Assembly: GCA_038380435.1 (NCBI GenBank)
Contig: JAWZYU010000025.1
Coordinates: 47,004,691-47,068,690, forward strand
Origin: Ryuthela nishihirai
Taxonomy: Eukaryota > Arthropoda > Arachnida > Araneae > Heptathelidae
Direction of reading: 5' to 3'
DNA: 64,000 bases
Of this stretch, positions 1 through 11,690 are shown piece by piece. Both the position numbers and the translations under genes were made by a program. The first letter of the stretch is position 1, and every line of letters begins with the position of its first letter. The notes under the pieces were generated by a model. The model made no database searches, was not told the DNA's origin, and was given only the letters and a program-made list of their open reading frames with translations.

Positions 1-121
1 GAACAAGTTCTTTCATCCATTTGCAGAGGATATCCACTAGGACAGAGACATGCATAACTGCTATTACTTGGCATACATAGATGACTACAGTCTCCATTGT
101 TGTCACCACAGCGATTTTCCA
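1..121 (-). CDS. LRP4: LRP4 exon: EGF-like domain after first propeller (partial at window edge)
   Basis: About 40 residues, reading from the acceptor (…ttttcag) at 122-123 to the window edge. It begins [10 protein letters not shown] and holds six cysteines in EGF order (RC, DC, LC, AC, LC, TC). The run NRCGDNNG followed by CSHLC is what I know of the EGF module directly after the first propeller of LRP4. The phase 1 start joins the upstream exon 6587-6763 without a missing base. The exon is cut by the window edge, so its donor is not seen. In the mature protein the module would be extracellular, packing against the bottom of the propeller. Splice sites are by eye, not from transcripts. Confidence 0.85.
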
Positions 122-1372
122 CTGAAAATGAATTTTATTATATTATTATATGTATTATTCAGAAATCAAAATTTAACTTAATAAAAATATTCCAAACCTT
201 AATTAATATTAGTTATCAAAATGCTTGTGAAAAATGAAAGCACCAGTAAACTATCATGTTACAAAATACAGAAAATAACCAATTATGCCATGTAATTTTA
301 TAATGTAGTAAATAGCATACTGTATTTATAGCAGTCATCCATCCTCATAGTATATATGGGCATGGATAATTTAATTTGTGGACTGCTGTCACCAACAATT
401 AGCATCTTTCTGTGCCAATTAATGCATGATATGGTGGTATGAAGTAGTGTGTGCAAGTTGAACATGTTGCGATGCAGTCGCAAAATACAGCCGAACAGTA
501 TGCAGTCAGCCTATTATTTTCTTACTTTGGAAAGACTCATTTCTGTATATGTTACTTTTTGCAAGCTGTTGCCAATCTGGAAACTGAGCAGAAGCATATG
601 ATACATTACTGTATTTGGTGAGGATTAAGTAGCACACAGTCTTAGAAATGACTCAAGTGCATGGAGAACAGCACTTGAAATGAAGCATGATTTTCAAGTG
701 GTACAAAAGCTTCACTGACAGACAATTCAGTGGAAGATGATCCAAGATCTGTATAACCAAGCACTGCTTTCCATACACTTGAGTCATTTTTGCGACTCTC
801 TTTGCACCACTTAGGCATCATCAAACATAGTGATTTATCACACACCACTGCTCAGTTTCCAGGTCAGCCATAGCCTGCAAAAGATCACATATCTTCCCAA
901 AGCAATAAAATGGGAGACTGACGGTTTACTGTTCTGCTGTTACTAGCAGCTGTATCATATGTTTCAACCTGCATATATAATGCTCCGTGCCCTTGAAGAG
1001 ACACTGCGCTGCCACACATTATAATTCGTACTAAAAGCTGCCAATTGCAGCTAATGGAATTCCATGAATTAGATGATCCACCTATGTATTTAAGGTGTGC
1101 AAACAGGGATGCAAAATCTTCATTATCACATCATGACTGAAATAAACACATGTGATTTGTGCCATTAACTAAATAAAATGATATAAGTTGCTTTCATAAG
1201 TATATATAATTAGATATGAATCTTAAGGGGGTGCTATTTTCATTGTTACATAATGCATGAGAATCCCTATTTTTTTGCCCTTGTATCACAACGGAACATG
1301 ATAGTATATACAAAGTCATTAAAAGTAGCTTTGCAACACAAAAATATATATAAGTACTTTGTCACAAAACAA

Positions 1373-1612
1373 GGATGGATTGTTTTACCTCTGAGGGTAC
1401 TTTTTGCATACAATGGGCTTAAATGGCTAGTTCACAAAGTCCCAGAGGGCTCAGAGAAGGTTGGGAGAAGGGGACGCACTGGACAGGTGTTAGGAGACAA
1501 ATGGTAGCTTCCTGTGAAGGCCATCCACAACCTGTTCTTTAACGCACACAAGGTATAACTGTCCCATACATGAGGCCATAACTTTACATCCCATCCGACG
1601 GAAGATGGCCTT
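1373..1612 (-). repeat. SINE A, old 5'-truncated copy
   Basis: Matches the body and 3' tail of SINE A in reverse orientation (ttgttttacctctgag… through …catcccatccgacgg), with many substitutions. The tRNA-like head is absent. No target-site duplication is visible, so it is an old insertion. Confidence 0.8.
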
Positions 1613-1657
1613 TCCAATAACAAAAGACGAAATCATGTGACATGACAATGAACAGAA

Positions 1658-1856
1658 GAAAAAACCCTCAAGCAGCTGCTTGCCACAGAGGTCTGACAGG
1701 AGCCTGTCAGTTTATATGCCATAGTAGAAGGTCTGAGAGGATGGCAGGACCTCAGCAGAAAAACGACACATACATCCATGCCTTACTTGGGGCTAGAACC
1801 CAGGTCCCTTAGATCAGTAGCCAAGCGTGCTAACCACTTGGCCACGGGATGGACTA
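1658..1856 (-). repeat. SINE B, tRNA-Leu/Ser-like head
   Basis: Read on the minus strand: a tRNA-like head with A box (gtggccaagtggttagcac) and B box (ggttctagcccc), then the family body with ctgctgaggtcctgccatcc and the 3' end cagctgcttgaggg. Slightly diverged. Confidence 0.8.
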
Positions 1857-1899
1857 ATGAACAGAAATACATGATTTTTTTTTTTTGTTGTTGTTGTTG

Positions 1900-2331
1900 T
1901 TTTAGGGGGTTTGCTCTGGCCAATCCAATGGCCTGGAAAATGCAGATTTAGACAGTCTCTCCCTTGCAACAGGCACTTTTCCTTGCAACAGGCACTTTTG
2001 TCGAAACAAACACCTGCTTTCTCTGCATTTGTGTAATCGATTTCTAGTTTTCCTACAGCACCACTTTTCATGGGCATAAAAACGGCAAAGTAACGAAAAA
2101 ATAATCATGTATTAATGAACAGAAATACATGATTTTTTTTCGTTACTTTGCTGTTTTTATGCTCATGGAAAGTGGTGCTGTAGGAAAACTAGAAATCGAT
2201 TACACAAATGCAGAGAAAGCAGGTGTTTGTTTCAACAAAAGTGCAAGCCTTCCATTACCTGTTGCAAGTGAGAGACTGTCTAAATCTGCATTTTCCAGGC
2301 CATTGGATTGGCCAGAGCAAACCCCCTAAAA
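1900..2331. repeat. Long hairpin (inverted repeat, about 205-bp arms, 14-nt loop)
   Basis: Left arm 1900-2111, right arm 2126-2331, loop 2112-2125. The outer ends read ttttagggggtttgctctgg and its complement. The left arm holds a 19-bp direct duplication (ccttgcaacaggcactttt, near 1970-2000) missing from the right arm. Loop-region sequence (taatgaacagaaatacatga) is repeated just left of the left arm at about 1855. Possibly a foldback or MITE-type element; no transposase motif is seen. Confidence 0.85.
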
Positions 2332-3869
2332 CTCATGCTGTTGAAACTGTGAAAATGCAGTTTACCAAGCCTGCATATTTGGCCACAAATGTTTAATAAG
2401 AGCAATTAGCATGGGGGAAAAAATCTTAAAATATAAAATTTTAGCTAAATTTTCTTATTATGTCTATATTAAAAGTAGCCATTCCAGAGCTCCTAAATAA
2501 TGCTAATCTTTTCAATTTGTTTCACAACTTGATGAGTTAGAAAGCAATAAATGTCTGCAGTCTTTCAAACTGTAATTAGCACATTCCAAATCATGTCTTT
2601 GTTGTGATCCCAGTCATCTGCACTCGCTGGCAGAGCATTAATTGTTTATCTTACATTAACTTGTGCATGTTTTCATTTAAATGGGAAGTTCCAGGCCAGG
2701 TTCCACTGAGAGCACTTTTCTTATTGAAAGTTTTTAAGCTGTTATTATAAAAGTGCAGTTGTGTGTTTTTTTTAATTTATTTTAGTATATTTTGTAATTC
2801 TAAACTATTTTAATGTTTCTCAATTATTTTTATAATTTTTTGGATATATCTCACAAAGGGTATATGAAAAGCAAATTGTATATTGAGTAGTAAAGAATCA
2901 CAGGACATGTCCTGTATACATGGAACTCATGAACTGGTGCTTAATACCGATGAATGTTTCATTTTGATATTTTAAACTCTGTGTAAATGTGAAGTCACAA
3001 AGTGTAATACAAAGTTGCTGCTTAATATTGGGAAAGTATTTTTCTTATTAATTAAAACTGTAAGTACAATGCATTGAAAAATCTTCTGATGGATACTTCG
3101 GATAAAACTGATCCATAAAATTGTGATTTTTTCCCAGAATATTATGTTGATTCTGATAGTAAATGAGGCAGATTTTTAGGCTTTTGTGATTCAGAAGTGG
3201 GATATCAATTCCAAGAATACCATATTACTTGATAGATTTTTTTTTTCACTTTGCTATTTCTAGAATTATTACTATTGCTGGTCTGATCAAAAAGTTTAAA
3301 GACTTCAAAAAAATTTTAATTCAAGCATATGACTTATGAGTTTGTATAAATGACTAATAATTTTAGGAAAAAGTAGGTAAATAAAGGTTTTAAATAATAA
3401 TAGAAACATTATTAAATTTTTGTTAAAATAATAAAATATTTCAGAAAAGATGCAAAATCCATTTTTTTAAATATTACTTTAGTCAAAATAGAAAAAAATA
3501 TAGTAAAACTTAGCAACTTTAAAAAAATGCTAATAAAATTGTATTTTTCTTTTTTTCCATATTTTGCCATTTTATTAACCACAATTAAATGCTTCTCTTT
3601 TGGTATATAATATAGTCTATTTCTGTTGATTGGTTATTTGCCAAAAAATTTCTGAAGTTCACTTTTTCATTTGACTGTGTTTACAATAAGCCTGGATCTT
3701 TCTCAAAGTGCAGAGTGTTTAAAAGATAACGGTGGCATTTCAAGAAATACATAGGAAAATAATTTACATGTACAAAAAAGTAACATTTAATTTAAAGCAT
3801 GCCTCAAATAGTTTTGAATATAATTAATTAATTTCTACTGTGCAGTGTTCATGACCCTGCATATGTCCA

Positions 3870-4212
3870 ATCAATATTCCACTTTTTGCCATAAACACCA
3901 CAGCATATCTCTAGTTGCTTGTTCAATTGCGTTTCTTATTCTGGCTTTCAAATGATTCAAGTCTCGAATTTTGTCCATGTAAACATAATTCATTACAAAC
4001 TCAAGAAAAAATCTAGGAGTGTAAAATCAAGGCTCCTTGGTGGACAGAAATGGACCACCCCTTCCAATCCATCTGTCAGGAAATGTTGCACTAAGAACTT
4101 CCATAGCATAAGAAATATGGTGGCGCACCACCTTGACTGATGGCTACACACAAAACTGTTTGATTCAGGGAATGTATAGGTATAACATTCAATGTGATGC
4201 ATTTTGCACATT
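3870..4212 (-). pseudogene. Transposase C-terminal fragment (mariner-superfamily type)
   Basis: On the minus strand the stretch around 4000-4100 reads VVHFCPPRSLDFTLLDFFLS. This is the degenerate form of the PPRSPDLTPLDFFLWG end of a transposase family that is abundant in arthropod genomes and often carries the DUF4817 helix-turn-helix at its N-terminus. Upstream codons give FPDRWIG-like sequence in a shifted frame. Only the C-terminal part survives, with frameshifts and stops; no terminal repeats were found. Confidence 0.6.
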
Positions 4213-4782
4213 TGGGAGACAGTGCTTCCCTAAACTCCATTATTTGTTGGACACCTTATTAGATCACTGAGAAAAAAAATTACAGAAAGTAGTTTTCATT
4301 TCTATTCATATATGATTATTTCTGACCACTGATTTTTTTAGCAGATTTTTATTTGCTAAAATTCGCTAGATTTTTAGTTAGATTCTTCTTTTTAATATAT
4401 CACTCTTGAAAATTCTTATTAAGATTAATATATTTTTCACCTTTATTAAATATTTTTCCTAAAATTCAGAATTAAATGTTATTCAATTTGGTAAATCATG
4501 TGCTCTCTTTCCTTTCATTAATTATCTGGATAAAGTTTATAGAGTTAATTATTTTTTTTAACTGAACACAGATGAAAAAAAGTTTTCCCACTATGTACAA
4601 TTCAGTTTTTCAGACCTGGCACTATAAAGCTTAACTTAATATGACACTTAATTTCTTTCTATGATGTTTCATCAAAGACGAATTTATCATTCACCATTAC
4701 TACAATCCATTAATGAACTGAAAGACAAGATTACTATTGCTAATATCCATAAACTCTTCAGATGAATTCCCCACTGATTCTG

Positions 4783-4832
<50 letters not shown>

Positions 4833-4869
4833 TGGGAATCTCGTTAAACCATTCATGCGCGTCACTAAA

Positions 4870-4909
<40 letters not shown>

Positions 4910-5415
4910 CCTAAGATTTTTAGTAATCTTAGAGTGGGGAAGTAAATTGAAATTCAGTGGAATGTCTGGTGCATCACATCTTGTTGCTCAATTTGAGCAT
5001 CTGCAAACTTCATGACTTTCTCTTCATTGTCATGTCACTTAATTTCCTTTCGTGTGATAAATAAAGAAGTTATAAATGTTTGAAGTTGTAAAGCTACCTG
5101 CAACTGCACTTTATGTTCTTAAAGGGTTGCTATTGTTATAAATTTCTTATCAGGTTCATTGTATGATATTAACAGATTCTTTGCATAGATATATATTATC
5201 TAAAATGCACCTTGAAATGTTTATTAATATATACCTGGATATCTTCACATCAGATAAATATTTATATATTATATTGCATATACCTGGGCCTTTCCTTTTT
5301 TCCCCTGTAAGTCAATTCAGATGTACCTGAGATATATCTATAACTCATTTATTTCTAAAGCAGATTGCATATTTTGAAACAATATAATTGGTTCTTAGTC
5401 TCCTCCCTGCAGATT

Positions 5416-5804
5416 GGGCGGGGGTGGCTCAGTCGGTAGCGCGCCAGGCTCGTAATCTGTAGTTCCCAGGTTCGAGTCCCAGCTGGGTCAGCGTTGAGAT
5501 TTATCTCCGCAAAAATTCCCCCGCCCTGCCCACGGTCAGTAGGGGACACCGATGGGCTTGGAAAGGCCGCCGTCCGTCGGATGGGACGTTAAGCCGTGGC
5601 CCCGTGTGCGGGAGAGCCATACCCTGTGCACGTTAAAGAACACACTGGATGGCCTTGACGGGAGGCTACCATCTGTCTCCCAACAGCTGTTCCAGTGGGT
5701 CCCCTCTCCCAACCTTCTCTGAGCCTTCGGGGTCCATGTGACCTGGCCATTTAGCCCATGGTGTGCAAAAAAGTGCCGCTCAGAGGTAAAACAACACAAC
5801 ACAA
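5416..5804 (+). repeat. SINE A, full length with target-site duplication
   Basis: Reference copy of the most common repeat here, about 388 bp. It starts with a tRNA-derived pol III head: A box tggctcagtcggtagcg and B box ggttcgagtcc, most like tRNA-Lys or elongator tRNA-Met, with CGT (CAT in one copy) at the anticodon place. A conserved body follows (ccgccgtccgtcggatggg, gtgcacgttaaagaacac, cccaacagctgttccagtgg) and the 3' end is gccgctcagaggtaaaacaaccc. The element is flanked by the direct repeat ccctgcagatt (5405-5415 and 5805-5815), a LINE-type target-site duplication. A pol III promoter is internal to the head. Confidence 0.93.
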
Positions 5805-6586
5805 CCCTGCAGATTTATTTTCAGGGTAAAGGAATCTGGATTTAAATATTAGGGAAGAAAGAATGTTTATGTTGAATTTCTGCTCACTGTAATAGAAAAA
5901 AAGGAAAACTGTCTTGGAATGACTAGTTATTCATAATATTCAGTAAGTGAATTTGCCATCTGTCCAATTAGAGCAAGGAAGTTCAGATTCAGTGGATCCT
6001 ACTTGCCTAAAATCTGGATCTCAAATCTTACAAAAACATAAGATAGTGATAAATGAAGGCACAGGAATAATTAAAAGCTATGAACTAATCACTTATTTTA
6101 TTCTTGTATCAATCATTCCACCCACCTGCTCAACTACAGTTTTAACCATTCTTGTTGAAATGCAATGTTGTGTGTGTTATGGTTTTAAAAGCCATGTAAT
6201 TAAATTTAAAAATATATGAGTGCAAATATAATTCTAGAATTATTAACTCTTTGAGTTCAACAGAATGGGGTAAGTAAAATAATAACTTGTGCATTTTCCT
6301 TTTCCTTCTAATCAGTCCATAAATTTTATCTGGTTTTAGATAACAGTATTTACGCTATTTACAGCAATACAATCAAACTCGTAAATCTATTCATTATAAT
6401 AATATCACTGCCAACTCTAAAGTCCTTAGACGTCTTGGAATGGCTGACTTTCTGGCTAAAGAAAGTCATTGGTACGAAAACAAACACTATACTCAGAGTT
6501 TAAAATCAAGCTAAAGTTCAGAAAACAAAAAGGAAAACTATTTTGATGAAATCCAATTAAGGCTTAATTCTTAAAATGCATCATAC

Positions 6587-6763
6587 CTTCAGGTTGTCTC
6601 AATGGATGTATAACAATCACATCCATAGGGAAATGAAGTTTTGAATGAACAGTAGACATATCCTGACCTGTAAATTTGTTAGCACTATGAATACTCTTTG
6701 TATGCCAGTCAGTCCAGAAAAGGCTATCCTCAAACACAGTAATTGCAAAAGGGTGGGGAAGTC
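6587..6763 (-). CDS. LRP4: LRP4 exon: end of first YWTD beta-propeller
   Basis: 177 bp, 58 complete codons plus split codons at both ends, both junctions phase 1. Acceptor AG at 6764-6765, donor GT at 6585-6586 (GAAG|GTATGA). The product starts [20 protein letters not shown] and goes on through a [11 protein letters not shown] segment to an HFPMDV and RQPE end. This closely matches what I know of the last blade of the first propeller of LRP4 and fits LRP5/6 or LRP1 less well. FWTDW is the YWTD motif of the blade. In vertebrate LRP4 this first propeller binds the neural agrin loop and helps activate MuSK; the same role here is inference. Confidence 0.92.
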
Positions 6764-8635
6764 CTAAAAATTAAAAATATAATTTATTATAATTAAATAA
6801 TGTCAAAAAAACATTTCATATACTCTATTTACTAATTATATTAAAAATATTACAGAAAAGTAATTTATATCAGTTTAATTATTTAAGGTTAAGATTTCTC
6901 CATATTTGTGGAATTTATTTTTAGTCTGCCTACTTCTCATGTGCTGGGTTCACATTCTTCTAATATATATTTTTCTTTGAAATAGAAAATTAATTTACAA
7001 GAAATGCCTCCTTATCATCAAAGCTTGGATGCATTGTGTACATTTTAATTGCTCTAGCTTTGTTAATTAGGAAAAGTGTGAACTTGAATCAACTGACAAG
7101 TAACAATATACTTTTCAAATGCCCAAGGATCAACTTTTGGTGCTAACTTTTGTTAAAGTTCAGATATAGCAGATCCTCACTATCCATGGGGCTACATTCT
7201 TGGGAAACATTCCAAAATTAAGGGTATGTTAAAAAAGGAAGTTTGATTCTTGAATTATAGAAGGAAGTTGGAAAAGATTCATGACTGACACAAATAAACA
7301 TTTTAATAAGAAATGCATGTATTATGAAAATAAACATATGCACTAAATATGTCAATTAATAAAATAATGTAAACAATAATCCTTTAAGAACTTAGCTTTA
7401 ATGATGTTGGTGATGGTGGAGGAAGATTTAGAAGCTTGAATAGATTTCATAAAGTCAATAATTATATATATATCTCATGAAGTTTATTATTACATATAAA
7501 CCTCTCATAAAGTTTATAATTACATGTAATATTTCTCACAAAGTTTATAATGACATGTAATACATCTCATCGAGTTTATAATTACTTCATGTCCTTTTGA
7601 TAATTATCCAGGAAGGACAGATACTCGCCTGAAAGGAGGTGATGGCTGAAATTAAAGGTTCTGATGTGCAGAAATAAACTAGTAATAATCTAAAGCAGTA
7701 ATTATAAACAGTTATCAGAAGACCTGTTCAAGGGCATCTGAGAGTTACAACCCCTCAACAGAATTGCTATATTGGACTACTCTGCATTTAGACCTCACTG
7801 TTGCAACAGGATGGCAAGTATGTCTGAACTGTGACCAGAAGGCTTCCCAAGAACAGATTATGCTTATTGACTGACTGTATGCTTTCCTTTAATCTCCAGA
7901 TACATACAGACCTGCTTGAAATAGTGACATGATCATTCACCTGAACCCAAGAACAATTTAGTAATATCCTGTTCACAGATGAGTTTCAATTTCTTCTATA
8001 AATGGATAAAAGTTGCGTAATGCTCTGGAGAGAGGTTGAAACCTGCTCAGAATTACTCAGTGAACTTTATTCTCTTGCATTTTCTTGGATTATCTTAACT
8101 AGGACATGAATCAATGTTGTCAAGCCCACATTAGTGCAAGAGGGGCCACATTTTTTATTCAAACTTCTCCCCACTTTTCTCCTACTTTCATGTGTTTTTT
8201 TCGCAGTATATGTATAGCATCTTGGGTATATTTTGCTCCATTTATCGTAAAATGTCTTTGTATATTCCTGTGAAATTTGATCAGATTTGTCCAAATATAT
8301 TTTGAGATATGTATATTTTACTGATCCTAACATTTGAGAAGCAGTATATATAAGAAATCAGCATGGTTTAATGTATTGTCCACTTCATTGACAGATAAAC
8401 TCCAGGGAATCATGGGACAATAAAAAGAATTTATGGAGTGGTGAAAAATTTAAAATACTCTTTTAAAAGATTAGGTTTTACAACTGGGATGGAATTGAAA
8501 TCTGTTTAGTAATGATGTACCTGATTGTATCTGATCATGGTCTTGTATATAATCCTTTCAGGCAGACTAAAATGTAAATGATTATGATAAAAATAGTTAA
8601 ATTACCCAGTGAAGGGTCAGCAGAAAAAGGCATAC
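6764..8635 (-). other. LRP4 intron (within propeller)
   Basis: 1.9 kb. Apart from the tandem repeat at 7461-7600 I see only AT-rich sequence with no gene or recognisable element. Confidence 0.7.
7461..7600. repeat. Short tandem repeat, about 38-bp unit, four diverged copies
   Basis: The phrase tctcataaagtttataatta with tacatgtaata recurs four times with substitutions (near 7473, 7504, 7535 and 7566). Confidence 0.7.
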
Positions 8636-8853
8636 CATGATCAATGACTCTTCTTCTTCCACTTCCATCTAAGGAGGCACTTTCAATAACGTGATGTTTT
8701 GCATCTGCCCAATAAAGTCTTTGAGCTGGATAATCAATAGTAAGGCCATTAGGCCAAAATAATGAGGTATCTATAATAGCAAGTCGCCAGCTTCCATCCA
8801 AAAATGCTTTTTCTATGCGAGGTCGGCTTCCCCAATCAGTCCAGTATAATGTT
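8636..8853 (-). CDS. LRP4: LRP4 exon: middle blades of first YWTD beta-propeller
   Basis: 218 bp. Acceptor AG at 8854-8855 (cttggcag), donor GT at 8634-8635 (CATG|GTATG). Entry is phase 2 and exit phase 1. The first base completes the glycine codon begun in 16268-16655, giving [21 protein letters not shown], then a [10 protein letters not shown] segment, then [20 protein letters not shown] and RRRVIDHG. It holds two YWTD-type motifs (YWTD, YWAD). The stretch [10 protein letters not shown] is strongly LRP4-like. The open frame runs past the donor into intron for some codons, so the boundary was set by the donor and by exact frame joining to the next exon. Confidence 0.93.
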
Positions 8854-8962
8854 CTGCCAAGAAATACATCTAGTTTCTATCATCAGTTTTCAATCATTAA
8901 ATAAGTTAAACATGTTTTGCCCTATTATACATAATTTTAAGTTCATATGAGACATAATATAC

Positions 8963-9112
8963 AACAGCTTTTTGAACACTCTTATGCGGTAGGTCAATGT
9001 GGGCATAGAGGAAAATTGTCTTGAGCCAGGTGAATTCAGATCCCACGAGACAAAAGACAATTTTCCTCTATGCCCAATTGACCTACAACATAATAGTGTT
9101 CAAAAAGTTGTT
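8963..9112. repeat. Hairpin, about 60-bp arms
   Basis: Left arm 8963-9022 (ctttttgaacactcttatg…gaggaaaattgtctt) pairs with right arm 9054-9112 (aagacaattttcctc…agtgttcaaaaagttg). The loop contains a SINE C-like B-box remnant (gatcccac). Confidence 0.8.
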
Positions 9113-9275
9113 ACTATGAAGTGCTGCGATTTAAAAATGTTACTAATGTAACATTTATTGTATACATAATATGCAATACTCGTATGATTTAAGTTTTATG
9201 TATAACAGATATAAAACAGGTTTTTTTTAAAACTAAACATTTGTATTGGATGTATAAGATAACAATTGTAGAAAA

Positions 9276-9420
9276 TATTTAAAGATTAATGACCATCAAA
9301 TTCAAAATATTTTTCACTTTTGTACATTTTTAAAATATTTTTCACTTTTGTATATTTCTAAAATACTTTTCACTTTTGTATATTTCTAAAATATTTCCCC
9401 TTTGTACATTTCTAAAATAT
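9276..9420. repeat. AT-rich tandem repeat, about 28-bp unit; partial copy at 9788-9870
   Basis: Unit aaaatatttttcacttttgtatatttct, about five copies. The same array start, with its unique leader aaagattaatgaccatcaaa, is present again at 9788-9870, so the block was duplicated around the SINE C copy between them. Confidence 0.75.
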
Positions 9421-9620
9421 TTATGGCACCTGAAATACAATATACCTTGAACATTATAAAATTTTTAAGGTTCAAACTTTTTATACTTAAATAATTAAAT
9501 GAGGGTTGCATGAATAGGCAATGCATTTACTCCAAAAAAAAAAATCACCATTCAAATTATTAAGGAAGACATTACTCTGAATTAAAATGTCGATCAATTT
9601 TAGAGGAAAAATTGTATTGA

Positions 9621-9693
9621 TCCGAATGGGATATGAACCCACGACCACCTGATAACATGTAAGGTGCTCTGACTACTCAGCCTCTTGAGGCAA
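9621..9693 (-). repeat. SINE C head (tRNA-like), reverse copy
   Basis: Minus-strand tRNA-like sequence with A box (ctgagtagtcagagcacc) and B box (gtgggttcatatcccat). The same head occurs at 9866-9935, 15160-15245, 18970-19052 and 26213-26285. Not a functional tRNA: the acceptor stem does not pair. Confidence 0.65.
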
Positions 9694-9865
9694 GACTGCT
9701 GGGGCAATACCTTCATAACACAGAGAATGTGTACTGCTGGTAGAAAGTTCATAGCATCAATTAGAGGAGATCTTGATCGGAGTCCGGAAAAATATTTAAA
9801 GATTAATGACCATCAAATTCAAAATATTTTTCACTTTTGCACATTTCTAAAATATTTTTCACTTT

Positions 9866-9935
9866 TGTATATTGCTCAGTGGTCACAACACCTGCATGTT
9901 ATCAGGAGGTTGTGGGTTCGTATCCTGTCTTTATG
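9866..9935 (+). repeat. SINE C head (tRNA-like)
   Basis: Forward copy with gctcagtggtcacaacacc and ggttgtgggttcgtatcc. It lies inverted to the copy at 9621-9693. Confidence 0.6.
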
Positions 9936-10014
9936 CAAATCGAAGCAACTGCAGGTAAACGACGGCGCATGTGAAGGTCATGAAATGGTATAAATAGTAC
10001 CTGATACTGAGCTC

Positions 10015-10990
10015 CATGTTATTCTTGTTCTTCAGATGGGAAAGGCAGCGAACTTAAGTGAGTTTGACAAAGGCCAAATCGTAATGGCCAGACGACTGGG
10101 TCAGAGCATTTCCGAGACGGCAAGGCTTGTGGGCTGCTCACGTTCAGCCGTGGTTAGTACCTTCAAAAAGTGGCCCGAGGAGGGGAAAACCACGAACCGC
10201 TGGCAAGGTGTGGGCCGACCACGGCTCATCAAAGCTAGAGGTGAGCGAAGGCTATTCCGTATGGTATGAGCCAACATAAGGGATACTGTGGCACAACTCG
10301 CCCATAATTTGAATGTTGGTGAGGGGAGTAATGTGTCACAACACACAGTATATCGAACCCTGTTGAAAATGGGGCTGCATAGCCTCAGGCTGCTTTGAGT
10401 GCCATGCTAACCTCAGTTCACCATCGAAAGCGCCTACAATGGGCACATAAGCATCAAAACTGGACCTTGAATGATTGTAAAGTTGTATGGTCCAATGAAT
10501 CTCGTTTCCTGTTGCACCATGTAGACTGGCGGGTATGTGTGCATTGCTTACCTGAGGAAGTGTTGGCACCAGGATGTACCGTGGAACGAAAACTTTTGGT
10601 GAAGGAAGTGTAATGCTTTGGGCAATGTTCTGCTGGGAAACCCTGGGTCCAGTCACATGCAGGAAACTATGACGTCTACCACCTACCTAAACATCTTTGC
10701 AGACCAGGTACATCCTTTCATGGCAATGGTATATTCCTCTAGTGTGCCTTCTTTCAGCAGGATAATGCGCCATTCCACACTGCCCGAATTGTTCGAGATG
10801 GTTTGCAGAACACGAGGAAGACTTCCAGATATTGCCCTGGCCTCCAAATTCCCCAGAGAGCAATCCAATCGAGCATCTGTGGTTTGTGTTGGAACAGCAT
10901 ATCTGATCTGTGGTGGCTCAAACACACAACTACAAGAGTTCTGTTGGTAACATGTTGGTACCAGATATCACAAGACATATTTAGAAATCT
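10015..10990 (+). pseudogene. Tc1-like transposase pseudogene
   Basis: Starts at ATG 10036 with [20 protein letters not shown], then a paired-type helix-turn-helix ([20 protein letters not shown]) and a GRPR box. The reading then shifts frame several times. Downstream the DDE core is recognisable: VVWSNESRF (the first catalytic Asp is Asn), FFQQDNAPFHTA (second Asp intact) and SNPIEHLW (Glu intact, in another frame). The copy is near full length but has stops, frameshifts and a lost catalytic residue, so it is inactive. No clear terminal inverted repeats were found. Confidence 0.88.
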
Positions 10991-11004
10991 TGTAGTGTCC
11001 ATGC

Positions 11005-11690
11005 CTTGCCTGCCCCCCCCCCGCTCCCCGATAGGGGACCACCTTGACGTGGTGGTGGGGCTAATGGTGCCTCTGTGAAATAGGGGTGGCCCATTTCTCT
11101 TGGGCGTACTGGCGTGTCCGTGGCTTGGTGGAGGTGCCGTGAAGTGGAGGGTCTGTTGAAAGGGTTTGGGTGGGCCTGATTAGGCAGACTCATCCTGGCA
11201 CCTGAGAAAGTTCGCTGCAATACCGTATGGGTGCACCCTGTGCGCCGGGGGTGGGCTGCGGGTCGGCTTTATGGAGAGGTAGAAGTTGAAGGCTCGCGAC
11301 TGGGAGTGGGATCCCCGGTCAATGGGCTTATCGATGGAGAAGCCAAACCAAGTCTCCACCCCGGGAGCTGAATCAACTTGGTTCTATATACCATTTTTGT
11401 GGCTAACCGGGGAACAGAATAAATTTAGGTTTTGACCGATGGATGAACCTTCCTTCTATAGGATTGTTTGCCATAGGTAGCCGTGGATGAGCTGTGTCCT
11501 TGTGGCACTGTCTTGCCCCGGCTTAGTTAGTGGAGATTAAGGCATTCTCCCCATAATTGGTGTGCAACCATATGTGCGGTACAACTGGGACTTGCCATTA
11601 CTCAATGTATAATGTATAATGCCTTGCCAGGTAAGAGCTGTTATAGCGGCACGTGGAGGACCAACATCATATTAGTCAGTTGTTCATTAT
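11005..11690 (+). other. GC-rich segment, possible LINE 5' leader
   Basis: A block clearly richer in GC than its surroundings, starting with a poly-C run and gggaccaccttgacgtggtg, which forms the hairpin ccacc-ttgacg-tggtgg. No open frame of note. It lies on the same strand and 0.7 kb upstream of the decayed LINE at 12.4 kb. A 5' untranslated leader of a non-LTR retrotransposon is my best guess; I cannot assign a family. Confidence 0.35.

Larger units (their letters stand above)
122..6586 (-). other. LRP4 intron (propeller to EGF)
   Basis: 6.5 kb between exons 6587-6763 and 1-121. It holds decayed SINE A and SINE B copies (1.37-1.86 kb), a long hairpin (1.90-2.33 kb), a transposase fragment (3.87-4.21 kb) and a young SINE A (5.42-5.80 kb). 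I see nothing recognisable in 122-1370, 2335-3870, 4215-5404 or 5816-6586 beyond AT-rich sequence. Confidence 0.8.

Noticed and set aside
5416..5495. Functional tRNA genes in the SINE A heads
   Set aside because: The anticodon place is usually CGT within an otherwise Lys/Met-like head, the acceptor stem is G-rich and unpaired, and every copy continues into the SINE body.
5536..5802. An 87-88 codon open frame recurring in nearly every SINE A copy on the strand opposite the tRNA head
   Set aside because: It follows the SINE body, has no start context or relation to known proteins, and is broken in older copies. Recurrence only reflects copy number.
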